A DNA stretch of 64,000 nt, taken from Anaerolineales bacterium (GTDB lineage Bacteria; Chloroflexota; Anaerolineae; Anaerolineales; Villigracilaceae). Below, piece by piece: positions 49,823-57,388 of the stretch. Each line of letters opens with the position of its first letter. The first letter of the stretch is position 1. The notes below the pieces were generated by a model. The model was not told where the DNA came from. It searched no databases and saw only the letters and a list, made by a program, of their open reading frames with translations. The stretch lies in contig JACKAW010000004.1 of the NCBI GenBank assembly GCA_020634885.1, positions 186,001 through 250,000 on the forward strand, in the 5' to 3' direction. Made by a program: the position numbers and the translations under genes.

Positions 49823-50440
49823 TTACAAATAATACGTCATTCGTTGAAGGTGGGTTGACGGGTCAATATATTGCACCTTCACATTATTCGGCACGTTCAG
49901 GCTGATGGGCGCGTAGTTCAAAATGGCGCGCACTCCTGCTTGCATAAGTTGGTCTGCCACGGCTTGCGCAGCAGAGGCGGGCACCGAAAGCATGGCAATT
50001 TTTACATCGAGGCTTTTTATACGATTGACCATCGTTTCAGAATCTTCAATCGTAAACTGACCGATCTTTTGACCAACCTTGGATTTGTCGTTGTCAAAGA
50101 TGGCGACAATGCTAAACCCCCGATCTGAGAAGCCCTGATAATTTGCCACGGCATGACCCATATCGCCCGCGCCGACAATGACCATATCCCAAATGCGGTC
50201 TACTTTCAGAATCTCGCGTAACTGTTTGATGAGATATTCAATGGAATAGCCCGTGCCTTGTTTGCCAAATTCACCAAACTGCGAAATATCTTTGCGGATC
50301 TGAGCTGCCGAAATTCCAACACGCTCGCCTAACTCTTGTGATGAGGTTGTCTTTAAACCCATATCTTGCATGTGCTGCAAAGCCCGCAGGTAAACTGGCA
50401 AACGTCCAATAATAATATCGGGGATTTTATTCGCGTTCAT
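49823..50440 (-). CDS. rex: Redox-sensing transcriptional repressor Rex
   Basis: Rex senses the NADH/NAD+ ratio and represses fermentation and respiratory genes when NADH is low. The 205-residue protein has the winged helix (IIGRLPVYLRALQHM, SSQELGERVGISAAQIRKDISQFGEFGKQGTGY) and a Rossmann domain (VIVGAGDMGHAVANY) with the swapped C-terminal helix. The ATG at 50440 has GAGG upstream; the earlier in-frame region lies inside its promoter. Its promoter carries a palindrome that may be its own operator. Confidence 0.95.
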   Translation of the reverse strand: MNANKIPDIIIGRLPVYLRALQHMQDMGLKTTSSQELGERVGISAAQIRKDISQFGEFGKQGTGYSIEYLIKQLREILKVDRIWDMVIVGAGDMGHAVANYQGFSDRGFSIVAIFDNDKSKVGQKIGQFTIEDSETMVNRIKSLDVKIAMLSVPASAAQAVADQLMQAGVRAILNYAPISLNVPNNVKVQYIDPSTHLQRMTYYL

Positions 50441-50468
50441 GTGCCCTCGCAAAAACCTGGAATAACCA

Positions 50469-50507
50469 ACTATACCAAAATTCCTTATTTTGTACAATTC
50501 GGTACAA
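50469..50507 (-). promoter_or_regulatory. rex promoter with palindromic operator
   Basis: On the minus strand TTGTAC (50492-50497), a 17-nt spacer and TATAGT (50469-50474) form the promoter. A perfect palindrome TTGTAC-N6-GTACAA (50490-50507) covers the -35. Its 6-N6-6 geometry is that of Rex operators (TTGTGA-N6-TCACAA), so autoregulation is likely. Confidence 0.7.
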
Positions 50508-50591
50508 GTGCTTCACAAACGGATGAAGAACCCGCCTCAGGCGTAGACCCAAGCTGGGGTGCCCGACCAAGCCTTTCTCAAGGCTGAGGCG

Positions 50592-50626
50592 AAAAAAGAG
50601 CGCGAGGGTCTCTCTCGCTCTTTTTA
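50592..50626 (-). terminator. Terminator of the CHASE2 cyclase gene
   Basis: AAAAAGAGCG and CGCTCTTTTT form a stem just downstream of the stop at 50632. Confidence 0.8.
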
Positions 50627-50631
50627 TCCGA

Positions 50632-52533
50632 TTAACTTTCGTGGGTGGGTTTTACCTGATCGCTCGTCCACGCTTGAATTTTTTCACTGGTCGGTGCGCC
50701 TTTGCGTCCGATGACCTTGTACACATTCACCGGTTTGGTCTTGCCTTTTACCGTGACCGAATCTGCGAGTTCTGTCTCAAATTCATCTTTCACTGCTTGA
50801 TAGGTGCTTTCGCTGATGAGGATGGGCCACGCATAGGCCTTGGTGAGGTCTTGCAGGCGAGCAGCGAGGTTGGCGTTATCGCCGATGACGGTGTAGTTGA
50901 TGCGCTGCTCTGAACCGAGCATCCCTACAAAAACTTCGCCGGTGTTCACGCCTACACCCATTTCGATCTGGCTAGGGCGTCCTTCTTTTGCCCATTTCTC
51001 TTTAAGTTCTGTCAGGGCTTTGCGCATATCCAGCGAGGCGTCTAATGCGCGGATGGCGTGGTCTTTGAATGGCACAGGTTCGCCAAAGAAGGCAACGATG
51101 GCATCGCCTTCGTATTTGTCTACGGTGCCGCCGTGTTTGTGAATGACTTGCGACATGGCTTCGAGGTAGGGATTGAGCAGGGCAACCACGCCTTCGGGCG
51201 TGAGCTTTTCTGAGAGGGTGGTAAACCCGCGAATGTCGGTGAAGATGATGGTGAGTTCGGCGCGTTTGTTGAGTGTGTTCAGGTCTTGCGTTTGCATGAT
51301 CTGGTTCACCATTTCGGGTGAAATGAAACGGCTGAATAACCCGCGCACGCGGCGTTTTTCCTGTTCCTGCGTCACGGCTTGTTCAAGGGTTGGCAATATC
51401 ACACCAAGGAAGAGCATGAGCATGGGCGCTATGGTTGGAAGTACATAGCGCTGATTTGAGAACAAAATGAACGCAGTTGCCAAATATGCCAAAAGGCTTA
51501 TGCCCAGCAATGTAACGATAAGTGAAGGGCGCTTTATTTGGGTGATGGCATATGCAATACCCGCTGCAAAAAGAATAATAAGCAGCGCCAGCCAAGGCGG
51601 CGCGTAATTCATGAATTTACCGTTCAGGATCGTATCTATGGTGTTGGCAACGATTTCCACGCCGGGGGTGGCTTGGGTGGCAGAGAAAGGCGTGGGGTAA
51701 ATATCCTGCAATGCAATGGAGGTCGCACCGATCAACACGATCTTGCCGCGAAAGGCATCTGGGTTTTGTTCGAGGGTGATGCCGTCGTGTACGTCAGAAG
51801 CCGAATAGGTAGGGTAGGTTCCGGCTGGACCGGCATAATAGATCGGGAGCAGTGTGCCTTGCAGTGGAATTTCCTGACCGTTAAACATAACCGGCGAATT
51901 GCTGAAATCTACAGGCTCTGCTCCAATGTAGAGTCTGGCGATCTCAAATGCCCAGTGTGAATATAAATCTCCTTGAAAGGTGTTGTACGCATATACATTG
52001 CGGACGATGGCATCTTCGTCACGTTTCACTTCTGTGCTGCCGATACCTTCAAACGTGTCTTTGTAGGCATCCATGGGTAGAGAAATACTTTCAGATGCGA
52101 AACCCTGCCCGTCTGTTTTGCTGATCTGTAAAACGGTGACGGCGGCTAGGCTTTCACTGAGCGACCTGGCAAGAAACGCATCATTCTCAGGTTGAGTGGC
52201 ATCGGGTTCTGTCAGGTATAAATCCACGCCGACGACCTTGCCGCCGCCTTTGTTGATCTGCTCCACGATCTCAGCATGGTACGAGCGGGGCCAGGGCCAG
52301 CGCAAACCCGTCCACTGAAAGGAGGCATCATCAATCGCTACGATGACGATTTCGCCAGAGACCTCTTCCACGCCGCGCAGGCGCACAAAGGAATCCCGCA
52401 TGGCGTATTCCATGCGTTCAATGGGAGTTGTCATATTGGGGAATAAGCCCCAAACCTGTAAGGCAAGCAGAAGTACGGACGTTCCGGCAATGAGGATTAT
52501 GCTTAGGTTTATGGGTTTACTGTTTTTCTGCAC
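50632..52533 (-). CDS. Class III adenylate/guanylate cyclase with CHASE2 sensor
   Basis: The 633-residue protein begins with a transmembrane helix, then an extracytoplasmic CHASE2 domain (residues ~40-300; IVIVAIDDASFQW, WPWPRSYHAEIV, GVDLYLTEPD), three closely spaced transmembrane helices (about 305-385) and a cytoplasmic class III cyclase domain (about 430-600). The metal-binding Asp residues are in TIIFTDIRGFTTLSE and DKYEGDAIVAFFG, and the transition-state Asn/Arg segment is VIGDNANLAARLQ. It should make cAMP (or cGMP) in response to an external signal. GTG 52533 is preceded by GGAGGT. The FecR-type lipoprotein lies 19 bp upstream on the same strand; this pairing is recurrent. Confidence 0.92.
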   Translation of the reverse strand: MQKNSKPINLSIILIAGTSVLLLALQVWGLFPNMTTPIERMEYAMRDSFVRLRGVEEVSGEIVIVAIDDASFQWTGLRWPWPRSYHAEIVEQINKGGGKVVGVDLYLTEPDATQPENDAFLARSLSESLAAVTVLQISKTDGQGFASESISLPMDAYKDTFEGIGSTEVKRDEDAIVRNVYAYNTFQGDLYSHWAFEIARLYIGAEPVDFSNSPVMFNGQEIPLQGTLLPIYYAGPAGTYPTYSASDVHDGITLEQNPDAFRGKIVLIGATSIALQDIYPTPFSATQATPGVEIVANTIDTILNGKFMNYAPPWLALLIILFAAGIAYAITQIKRPSLIVTLLGISLLAYLATAFILFSNQRYVLPTIAPMLMLFLGVILPTLEQAVTQEQEKRRVRGLFSRFISPEMVNQIMQTQDLNTLNKRAELTIIFTDIRGFTTLSEKLTPEGVVALLNPYLEAMSQVIHKHGGTVDKYEGDAIVAFFGEPVPFKDHAIRALDASLDMRKALTELKEKWAKEGRPSQIEMGVGVNTGEVFVGMLGSEQRINYTVIGDNANLAARLQDLTKAYAWPILISESTYQAVKDEFETELADSVTVKGKTKPVNVYKVIGRKGAPTSEKIQAWTSDQVKPTHES

Positions 52534-52552
52534 GAATTACCTCCTCAAAAGC

Positions 52553-53746
52553 TTATAGTCCAGGACAGAATTCCATAATGTACATATAGTCATAACAACC
52601 GCTGCTGGGGTTGGGGTCACAGGGATCGCAAGATGACGCTGATGGTTCTTCTTGAATGTCATTTGGGTCTTGTGTGGGCGGAATCTTTTGAGTGGGATCC
52701 GCTTTCGGCTTGGTAAATGTTGCCGGAGCGCTGGTGCAGATTTCGGCTCCGTCTGAGCCGTAGGCTGTCACTGTCCATTCGTAGACGCCGCCATTGGGAA
52801 GAACTTCGATGTAGAACGACGTGTTATTTGTTCGGGTTTCAATTCTGGCGCGGCTGCCATCGGCGTTGATGAAAGTGATTACATAAACGCTGGCGCCGGA
52901 TGTTTCAGTCCATGCGAAATTGACTTGCCCATTCTGTCCAAAACCAGACCCGCTGGCAGGTGACTCGATCTGAGAACATGCGCCGCCAGTTCCACCTGCT
53001 GAGTCGGCGGGTTCTGTGGCTGCCTCCGTTGGCACTTCGGTAGGTTCTTCTGTGGGCTCTTCGGTAGAGGCGAGGGCAGTGAGTGCGGCAAAACCTTGTT
53101 CAACAAGTTGTTTTGCTTCAGGATTGTTGTTCAGCCAGTCTTCAAATTCCTCGGGAGACATTTCTCCCAACACAGGCGCACCCCATTCACCGGTGTTGGG
53201 GTCTTGAACGAAGGTCAACATAAAGCCTTCGGGAATGACGATCTCTTCACCGTTATTCCCTGCCAGAGAGCAATTCCCTTCAAGGCAGGTGATGACGATC
53301 TGCCCATCCACTACTTGCACGCTCAGGTAAGAGCCTTTTACCGAAGCCACGCCGGAAGGTGTTTCTACATCTGCCTGACCTCCATTGAGAATGACAAATA
53401 CCTTCCCCGCTTCAAGCGCAATTTTAGTGAATAATCCACCTTCAACTTCTTCATTGGAAGTAAGAGTGAAAAGCGAAGAAGGCGCCACGCGGATGATCGT
53501 CCCTGAAGAAAGGTCGAGGCGGGCGCGCCCGTCTGCGCCGGTGCGAACTTGTCCGTTTACATTCAAAACCAGGTTGGTTTCAGCTTGCGAAAAATCAGCC
53601 TGCTCCGCCTGCTTAAGTTCAACCGTGCCGGTCAATTCGCTTAATGTTGCAGTCAACAAGGTGGATTCTGATTTTTCACCCTGACATGCTGCCAGTACAA
53701 CGATGGCTGTGATAATGGCTAAAAGATGATATGCCGTCTTTTTCAT
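52553..53746 (-). CDS. FecR-domain lipoprotein
   Basis: The 397-residue product has a lipobox (LAAC near 21) and a FecR domain at about 35-180 (LTGTVELKQ, VRTGADGRARLDLSSGTIIRVAP, GGQADVETPSGVASVKGSYLSV). A middle region has Glu/Thr repeats, a further beta domain (about 250-345) and a C-terminal Cys-rich tail, CDPCDPNPSSGCYDYMY with four Cys by the end. In other phyla FecR-like proteins next to CHASE2 cyclases are thought to be the outside partner of the sensor. SD GGAG before ATG 53746. Same operon as the cyclase by spacing. Confidence 0.85.
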   Translation of the reverse strand: MKKTAYHLLAIITAIVVLAACQGEKSESTLLTATLSELTGTVELKQAEQADFSQAETNLVLNVNGQVRTGADGRARLDLSSGTIIRVAPSSLFTLTSNEEVEGGLFTKIALEAGKVFVILNGGQADVETPSGVASVKGSYLSVQVVDGQIVITCLEGNCSLAGNNGEEIVIPEGFMLTFVQDPNTGEWGAPVLGEMSPEEFEDWLNNNPEAKQLVEQGFAALTALASTEEPTEEPTEVPTEAATEPADSAGGTGGACSQIESPASGSGFGQNGQVNFAWTETSGASVYVITFINADGSRARIETRTNNTSFYIEVLPNGGVYEWTVTAYGSDGAEICTSAPATFTKPKADPTQKIPPTQDPNDIQEEPSASSCDPCDPNPSSGCYDYMYIMEFCPGL

Positions 53747-53768
53747 TTTGCTCTCCGTTTCAAGGTCG

Positions 53769-54833
53769 TTATGGAAATACGCTTTCCAGTTTTATTTGAT
53801 ACTTGGTATGGGTGAATTCGCTCGAAAGCGATGTGGAAATTTTAAGCAGATATGCCTGCCCGGGTACAAGCGGGATGGTATTTGTTGTATTGCATTCGCT
53901 CAAAAGAATTTCCAAGGTTTTATCTGGTTTAATTAATTCTACATGCGGTGAGCCTGTGCTGCATAAAATTTGAATTACAGCCTCTTTGCTGTTGCCAGAG
54001 AAACCGAGCCAGTCTTCTGTGTCGCCAGCGGGTGCAGAAACATCTCCATGGAAAAGCACTTTGCCGATATTTTCACCCAGTGTAAAAACAGCAAGAGGGG
54101 CATTTTGAGAGTCATGATCCAATTGGGTAATTTGTAAAGGGGATGAAACCTCTGCTTGTGGTGTAACTTCAGAGGGTTCGCTTACCTGCGGGTCAGCATT
54201 GACGACGGGGATTGCCTCTACATTTTCAACTTGTAAAAACTCTGCTGCGATCCATCCTGTCCCATCTTGATATTCCACCTGAAACCACCCGCCAGATGAA
54301 TCTCTACCTGTAACTGGCACCACATCATTTTGATTGAGCAGCCCGAGCGAATCAAAATTTGTGCCTGGTCCACTGCGGATGTTCACCCCCCTCAAAACCA
54401 CGCCTCTAAAACCAAACCCGTTAACTGCTTCTGCTCCCAAAACTGGAATCTCCGCTGTGGCATCGTCTGCAAGCACATAATCGGCGCGCACCCAGCCGGT
54501 ACTGCCATTGAAGGTCACCTGCACCCAAAGTCCGCTGGCGTCTTTGCCTGTGATCAGAATATTGCTGAAAGCAGGGATCGTCCCAAGCGAAGGGCTGGCA
54601 GTGGATGTACCCTGCCGCAAGTTGACCTCTGTGGTTGTCCGCCCGGTGATGGGGGCGGTGGTTGGCGCTGCCGTTGGCGGCAGGGGTGTGTGGGTGGCAA
54701 AAGGTGTTGCGGTAGGCGGCAGGGTGGCGGTTACAAACTCTGGCAGGGTCGTGTTGGGTGTGGCGGTTTCCACTCCACACCCGGCAAGAATCAATGACGA
54801 GATGATTAAAAGGAAGTTTGTTTTTGAATGCAC
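53769..54833 (-). CDS. Lipoprotein with tandem SH3 domains
   Basis: The 354-residue protein starts at GTG 54833, where the following 20 residues form a lipoprotein signal (lipobox LAGC). An upstream in-frame start would add 25 unlikely residues. After a Pro/Thr linker come two SH3b domains (about 75-130, VNLRQGTSTASPSLGTIPA; 145-205, VNIRSGPGTNFDSLGLLNQ) and a C-terminal beta-sandwich domain like the pre-peptidase C-terminal type (about 250-354). TACAAT ends 6 nt before the GTG. It sits upstream of the FecR gene on the same strand (22-bp gap). Confidence 0.8.
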   Translation of the reverse strand: MHSKTNFLLIISSLILAGCGVETATPNTTLPEFVTATLPPTATPFATHTPLPPTAAPTTAPITGRTTTEVNLRQGTSTASPSLGTIPAFSNILITGKDASGLWVQVTFNGSTGWVRADYVLADDATAEIPVLGAEAVNGFGFRGVVLRGVNIRSGPGTNFDSLGLLNQNDVVPVTGRDSSGGWFQVEYQDGTGWIAAEFLQVENVEAIPVVNADPQVSEPSEVTPQAEVSSPLQITQLDHDSQNAPLAVFTLGENIGKVLFHGDVSAPAGDTEDWLGFSGNSKEAVIQILCSTGSPHVELIKPDKTLEILLSECNTTNTIPLVPGQAYLLKISTSLSSEFTHTKYQIKLESVFP

Positions 54834-54839
54834 TTGACA

Positions 54840-54845
54840 ATTGTA
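54840..54845 (-). promoter_or_regulatory. -10 box 6 nt before a GTG start (leaderless)
   Basis: TACAAT on the minus strand, 6 nt before GTG 54833; no SD and no clear -35. Confidence 0.5.
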
Positions 54846-54887
54846 TCCAGAAAATTGGTTGTATTTATAATGGATAAAGTGTCTAAA

Positions 54888-54917
54888 CAAAAAAACATCC
54901 GCTATCAAAGCGGATGT
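54888..54917 (-). terminator. Terminator of the tRNA-Arg gene
   Basis: ACATCCGC and GCGGATGT pair with a 7-nt loop and are followed on the minus strand by T7; it begins right after the tRNA 3' end. Confidence 0.9.
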
Positions 54918-54918
54918 C

Positions 54919-54993
54919 TGGCACCCCCGCGCAGACTCGAACTGCGCTCTTCGGCTCCGGAGGCCGACACTCTGTCCACTGAGCTACGGGGGC
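54919..54993 (-). tRNA. tRNA-Arg (anticodon CCG)
   Basis: The minus strand folds into a cloverleaf: acceptor GCCCCCG/CGGGGGT, D stem GCTC/GAGT, anticodon stem TCGGC/GCCGA with loop CTCCGGA (anticodon CCG, reads CGG), T stem CGCAG/CTGCG with loop TTCGAGT. Discriminator G and an encoded CCA end the gene. A strong terminator follows. Confidence 0.95.
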
Positions 54994-55026
54994 GAGCAGA
55001 GCGGATTTTACCATAGGCGTAGAAAA

Positions 55027-55050
55027 GGGCTGATGGTGAGCCATCAGCCC
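55027..55050 (-). terminator. Terminator of the PrsW-like gene
   Basis: GGGCTGATGG and CCATCAGCCC with loop TGAG; on the minus strand followed by TTTT. Confidence 0.75.
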
Positions 55051-55074
55051 TAATTAAGAAAGAGACGCGCGGCG

Positions 55075-56058
55075 TTATGCTTTTGCCCGTGGCGCCAGGC
55101 TGGTGATGTTGGCTCGCAGCTTTTCGATGATGGCAGCGTTGCCGCGTTCATCCCCGAATTTTTTATATTGTTCTTTTTTGTGGGCGAGCTCGCCAAGGTA
55201 TTGATAGAAGTGGTTGGTGGCGCGGTATGTTCCGCTGCTTAAGGCTGCCATGCGTGCGCCAAATTGGAAGAAAGAAACAGCGGTTTTGTATTGTGATTGT
55301 GAGATCACGCCGTTTTGCACTTCTTCTATAAGGTGAATTTTGAGAAGTTTTTGCTCACGGAAGACCAGCCAGAAAATAAAGCCAAGGAAGATAAACCAGC
55401 CGGACCACTCAAGCAAAATTACAAATATGATGCTGCCCAGCCCGCTGGCAAACGTGACGGCTGTGTTGTGAAAAGAATGTGCGAACACTGCCAGAAAATA
55501 TCCAATGACCGGCGCGATCAGTTTGATGAGGATGTTGCGGTTTGTGCGGGCGATGGCAAAGCCCAGCCCTGTGAATGCGGTGTAAAAGGGATGTCCCCAT
55601 GCAAAGACTCCCACACGCAGGGCGAAGTTTGTGAACATGCCGCCCCAACCTGCCGCATCGTATTGACCCAGGAAGTAGAAGACATTTTCGGTGGCGGCGA
55701 AGCCCAACCCGGCAATCCCGCCATAGATGACACCGTCCAGCACCGAGTCAAATTCTTTGCGGAACATGAGGAAGACCATGAGGACGGCAAGCCCTTTCAT
55801 GAATTCTTCAACAAGCGGGGCTGTGATGGAGCCTCCTGCGATATCTTCGAGATAGGCATCGTTCAACACAAAACTGAACCCGACTTCGAAAATGGTGGCA
55901 ACGATCAGTGTGCCAATGATGGCGACAAAACCGCCCCAAAAAAATGTGGCGAATAAAAGCCAGCGCGGTTCTTTTTCGTATCTATCCAGCCAGTAGATGA
56001 ACCACGAAAAGAAAAAGGCGGGTATGAACGCCATTGGGATTGCAGCAAGAACTGCCAT
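55075..56058 (-). CDS. PrsW-family intramembrane metalloprotease
   Basis: The 327-residue protein has about eight transmembrane helices. It carries the PrsW/CPBP-related metal motifs: Glu84-Glu85 in PLVEEFMKG, Glu124 in AATENVFYF, His156 in WGHPFYTAFTGLG and His194 in AHSFHNT. PrsW of Bacillus cleaves anti-sigma factor RsiW within or near the membrane. The target here is unknown. SD AGGAGG precedes ATG 56058. It is monocistronic with its own terminator. Confidence 0.9.
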   Translation of the reverse strand: MAVLAAIPMAFIPAFFFSWFIYWLDRYEKEPRWLLFATFFWGGFVAIIGTLIVATIFEVGFSFVLNDAYLEDIAGGSITAPLVEEFMKGLAVLMVFLMFRKEFDSVLDGVIYGGIAGLGFAATENVFYFLGQYDAAGWGGMFTNFALRVGVFAWGHPFYTAFTGLGFAIARTNRNILIKLIAPVIGYFLAVFAHSFHNTAVTFASGLGSIIFVILLEWSGWFIFLGFIFWLVFREQKLLKIHLIEEVQNGVISQSQYKTAVSFFQFGARMAALSSGTYRATNHFYQYLGELAHKKEQYKKFGDERGNAAIIEKLRANITSLAPRAKA

Positions 56059-56228
56059 GAAAACATCCTCCTGTAAATTGGGTTAAAAGACTTTCCTATT
56101 GTACAGATGATGCGAAAAAAATCAATAGAACCATGGGGGGTATCCTATTTGAGGATAATTGCCAAAAGTGGAATGTTTGGAAGGCGATTAATAAAAACAC
56201 AGGTCTGCAAAAGCAGACCTGTTGAAAA

Positions 56229-56858
56229 TTATTCTTTGAAGATCAATCGTGTGCGTTCAACCCGGGCGGTTTCTGGTTCTATGCCTAATACATGGAGAAG
56301 TTCGTCGGGGCGTCCGGTTGCGCCTTCGCGGGCAGCGAGGGTCATTTTGAGCCATGCCCTGCCATCCGATTGAGTGATGACGCTCATCATCTCGATGAGC
56401 GGGCGCAGGTCGTAGGCTTTGCCGCGCCGTTCTCGCATGATGCTTTCGGCGTTCATGGTCTCTTCCACCCGCCGCTTTAACTCTGTTGCTTCAATGGGTT
56501 CTGTCAAATGGACATCGTACGCCGCCGAAAGCACCAGGGTTTGCAGGGCGGGGAGGCGTTCTTCCACTTCTATTACTTCAGTGACTTTGATATCTGGCGG
56601 CAGGTTGTCTTTGAGGCGGGTTTGAATTTCTTCGGGGGCAAGTGTTTCGTTCAGGCGCATATCCAGCACTTCGGCACGGGAGGAAAAACCCAATGGCAGG
56701 GCGGCGGCGAGGCTGATCTTGGGCTGGGGGTGAAATCCCTGGGAATAGGAAAGCGGCAACTCGGCGCGGCGGATGGCTCGTTCCCATAGTCGGTGCAGGT
56801 CGAGGTGACCGATATAGCGTAGCGCGCCTTGTTTGGTGAAGGTGATTCGGGTTCGCAT
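56229..56858 (-). CDS. TIGR03936-family (DUF2344) protein
   Basis: A 209-residue protein with the conserved start ITFTKQGALRYIGHLDLHRLWERAIRRAELPL and YSQGFHPQPKISLAAALPLG. This family is usually fused to, or encoded next to, the TIGR03960 B12-binding radical SAM protein; here they are two genes apart. It has been proposed to act in RNA modification or processing, but the chemistry is not established as far as I know. It is last in a three-gene set, separated from the DinB-like gene by one base. Confidence 0.85.
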   Translation of the reverse strand: MRTRITFTKQGALRYIGHLDLHRLWERAIRRAELPLSYSQGFHPQPKISLAAALPLGFSSRAEVLDMRLNETLAPEEIQTRLKDNLPPDIKVTEVIEVEERLPALQTLVLSAAYDVHLTEPIEATELKRRVEETMNAESIMRERRGKAYDLRPLIEMMSVITQSDGRAWLKMTLAAREGATGRPDELLHVLGIEPETARVERTRLIFKE

Positions 56859-56859
56859 A

Positions 56860-57384
56860 TTATTTTGATTCAGATGTGAATTCCTTGAGCCAGCGGCGGA
56901 TCAAGGAAGCGGCTCGACGGTAAGGTCGGTAGGTGTGTTCTGCCACCCGATGACTTAAGTCGTGGTCGAGAAATTGATGAAAGGTGAGTTGTTCGATCAA
57001 TTCCAAAATACTGGCATACACTGCCAGTTCTTCAGAAACGATCTCGTCAAAATCGATGGTTTTGTACGTGTCAAGAATTAGAGGGTGTACTTTATCTTTT
57101 TCAAAAAGAGGTGACTCGAAGTCGGGATACCCGTACTCTCTTTGGAAGTTTTCAAACAGGGTGAATGAAGCAGCGGGTGAGTATTTTTCACCATGGGCGA
57201 TCTCGCTCATGCGGTCTGCTATAAATTGTTCATGAGCAAGTACTTCTGCCAGCAGGTCTTTCACGGTTAATGCTCCGCTGACACCGCGCAAAGTTAACCG
57301 GCGCGCAAAACCAACACGGTTTAAGAGCAGTTCAAACTGGTCGCGTTCCTTTTGTAAGCGCTCAAGAAGGATGGTTTTGTTCAT
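56860..57384 (-). CDS. DinB/YfiT-like four-helix protein
   Basis: The 174-residue protein is all-helical and resembles the DinB/DfsB superfamily: an N-terminal KTILLERLQKERDQFELLLNRV helix, VKDLLAEVLAHEQFIADRM with a candidate His ligand, and a C-terminal YRPYRRAASLIRRWLKEF helix. The His triad is not clearly complete, so metal-dependent thiol-transferase activity is uncertain. It lies between the radical SAM gene (4-bp gap) and its usual partner gene (1-bp gap) in a tight operon, which is an unusual place for this family. Confidence 0.6.
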   Translation of the reverse strand: MNKTILLERLQKERDQFELLLNRVGFARRLTLRGVSGALTVKDLLAEVLAHEQFIADRMSEIAHGEKYSPAASFTLFENFQREYGYPDFESPLFEKDKVHPLILDTYKTIDFDEIVSEELAVYASILELIEQLTFHQFLDHDLSHRVAEHTYRPYRRAASLIRRWLKEFTSESK

Positions 57385-57388
57385 GGGG

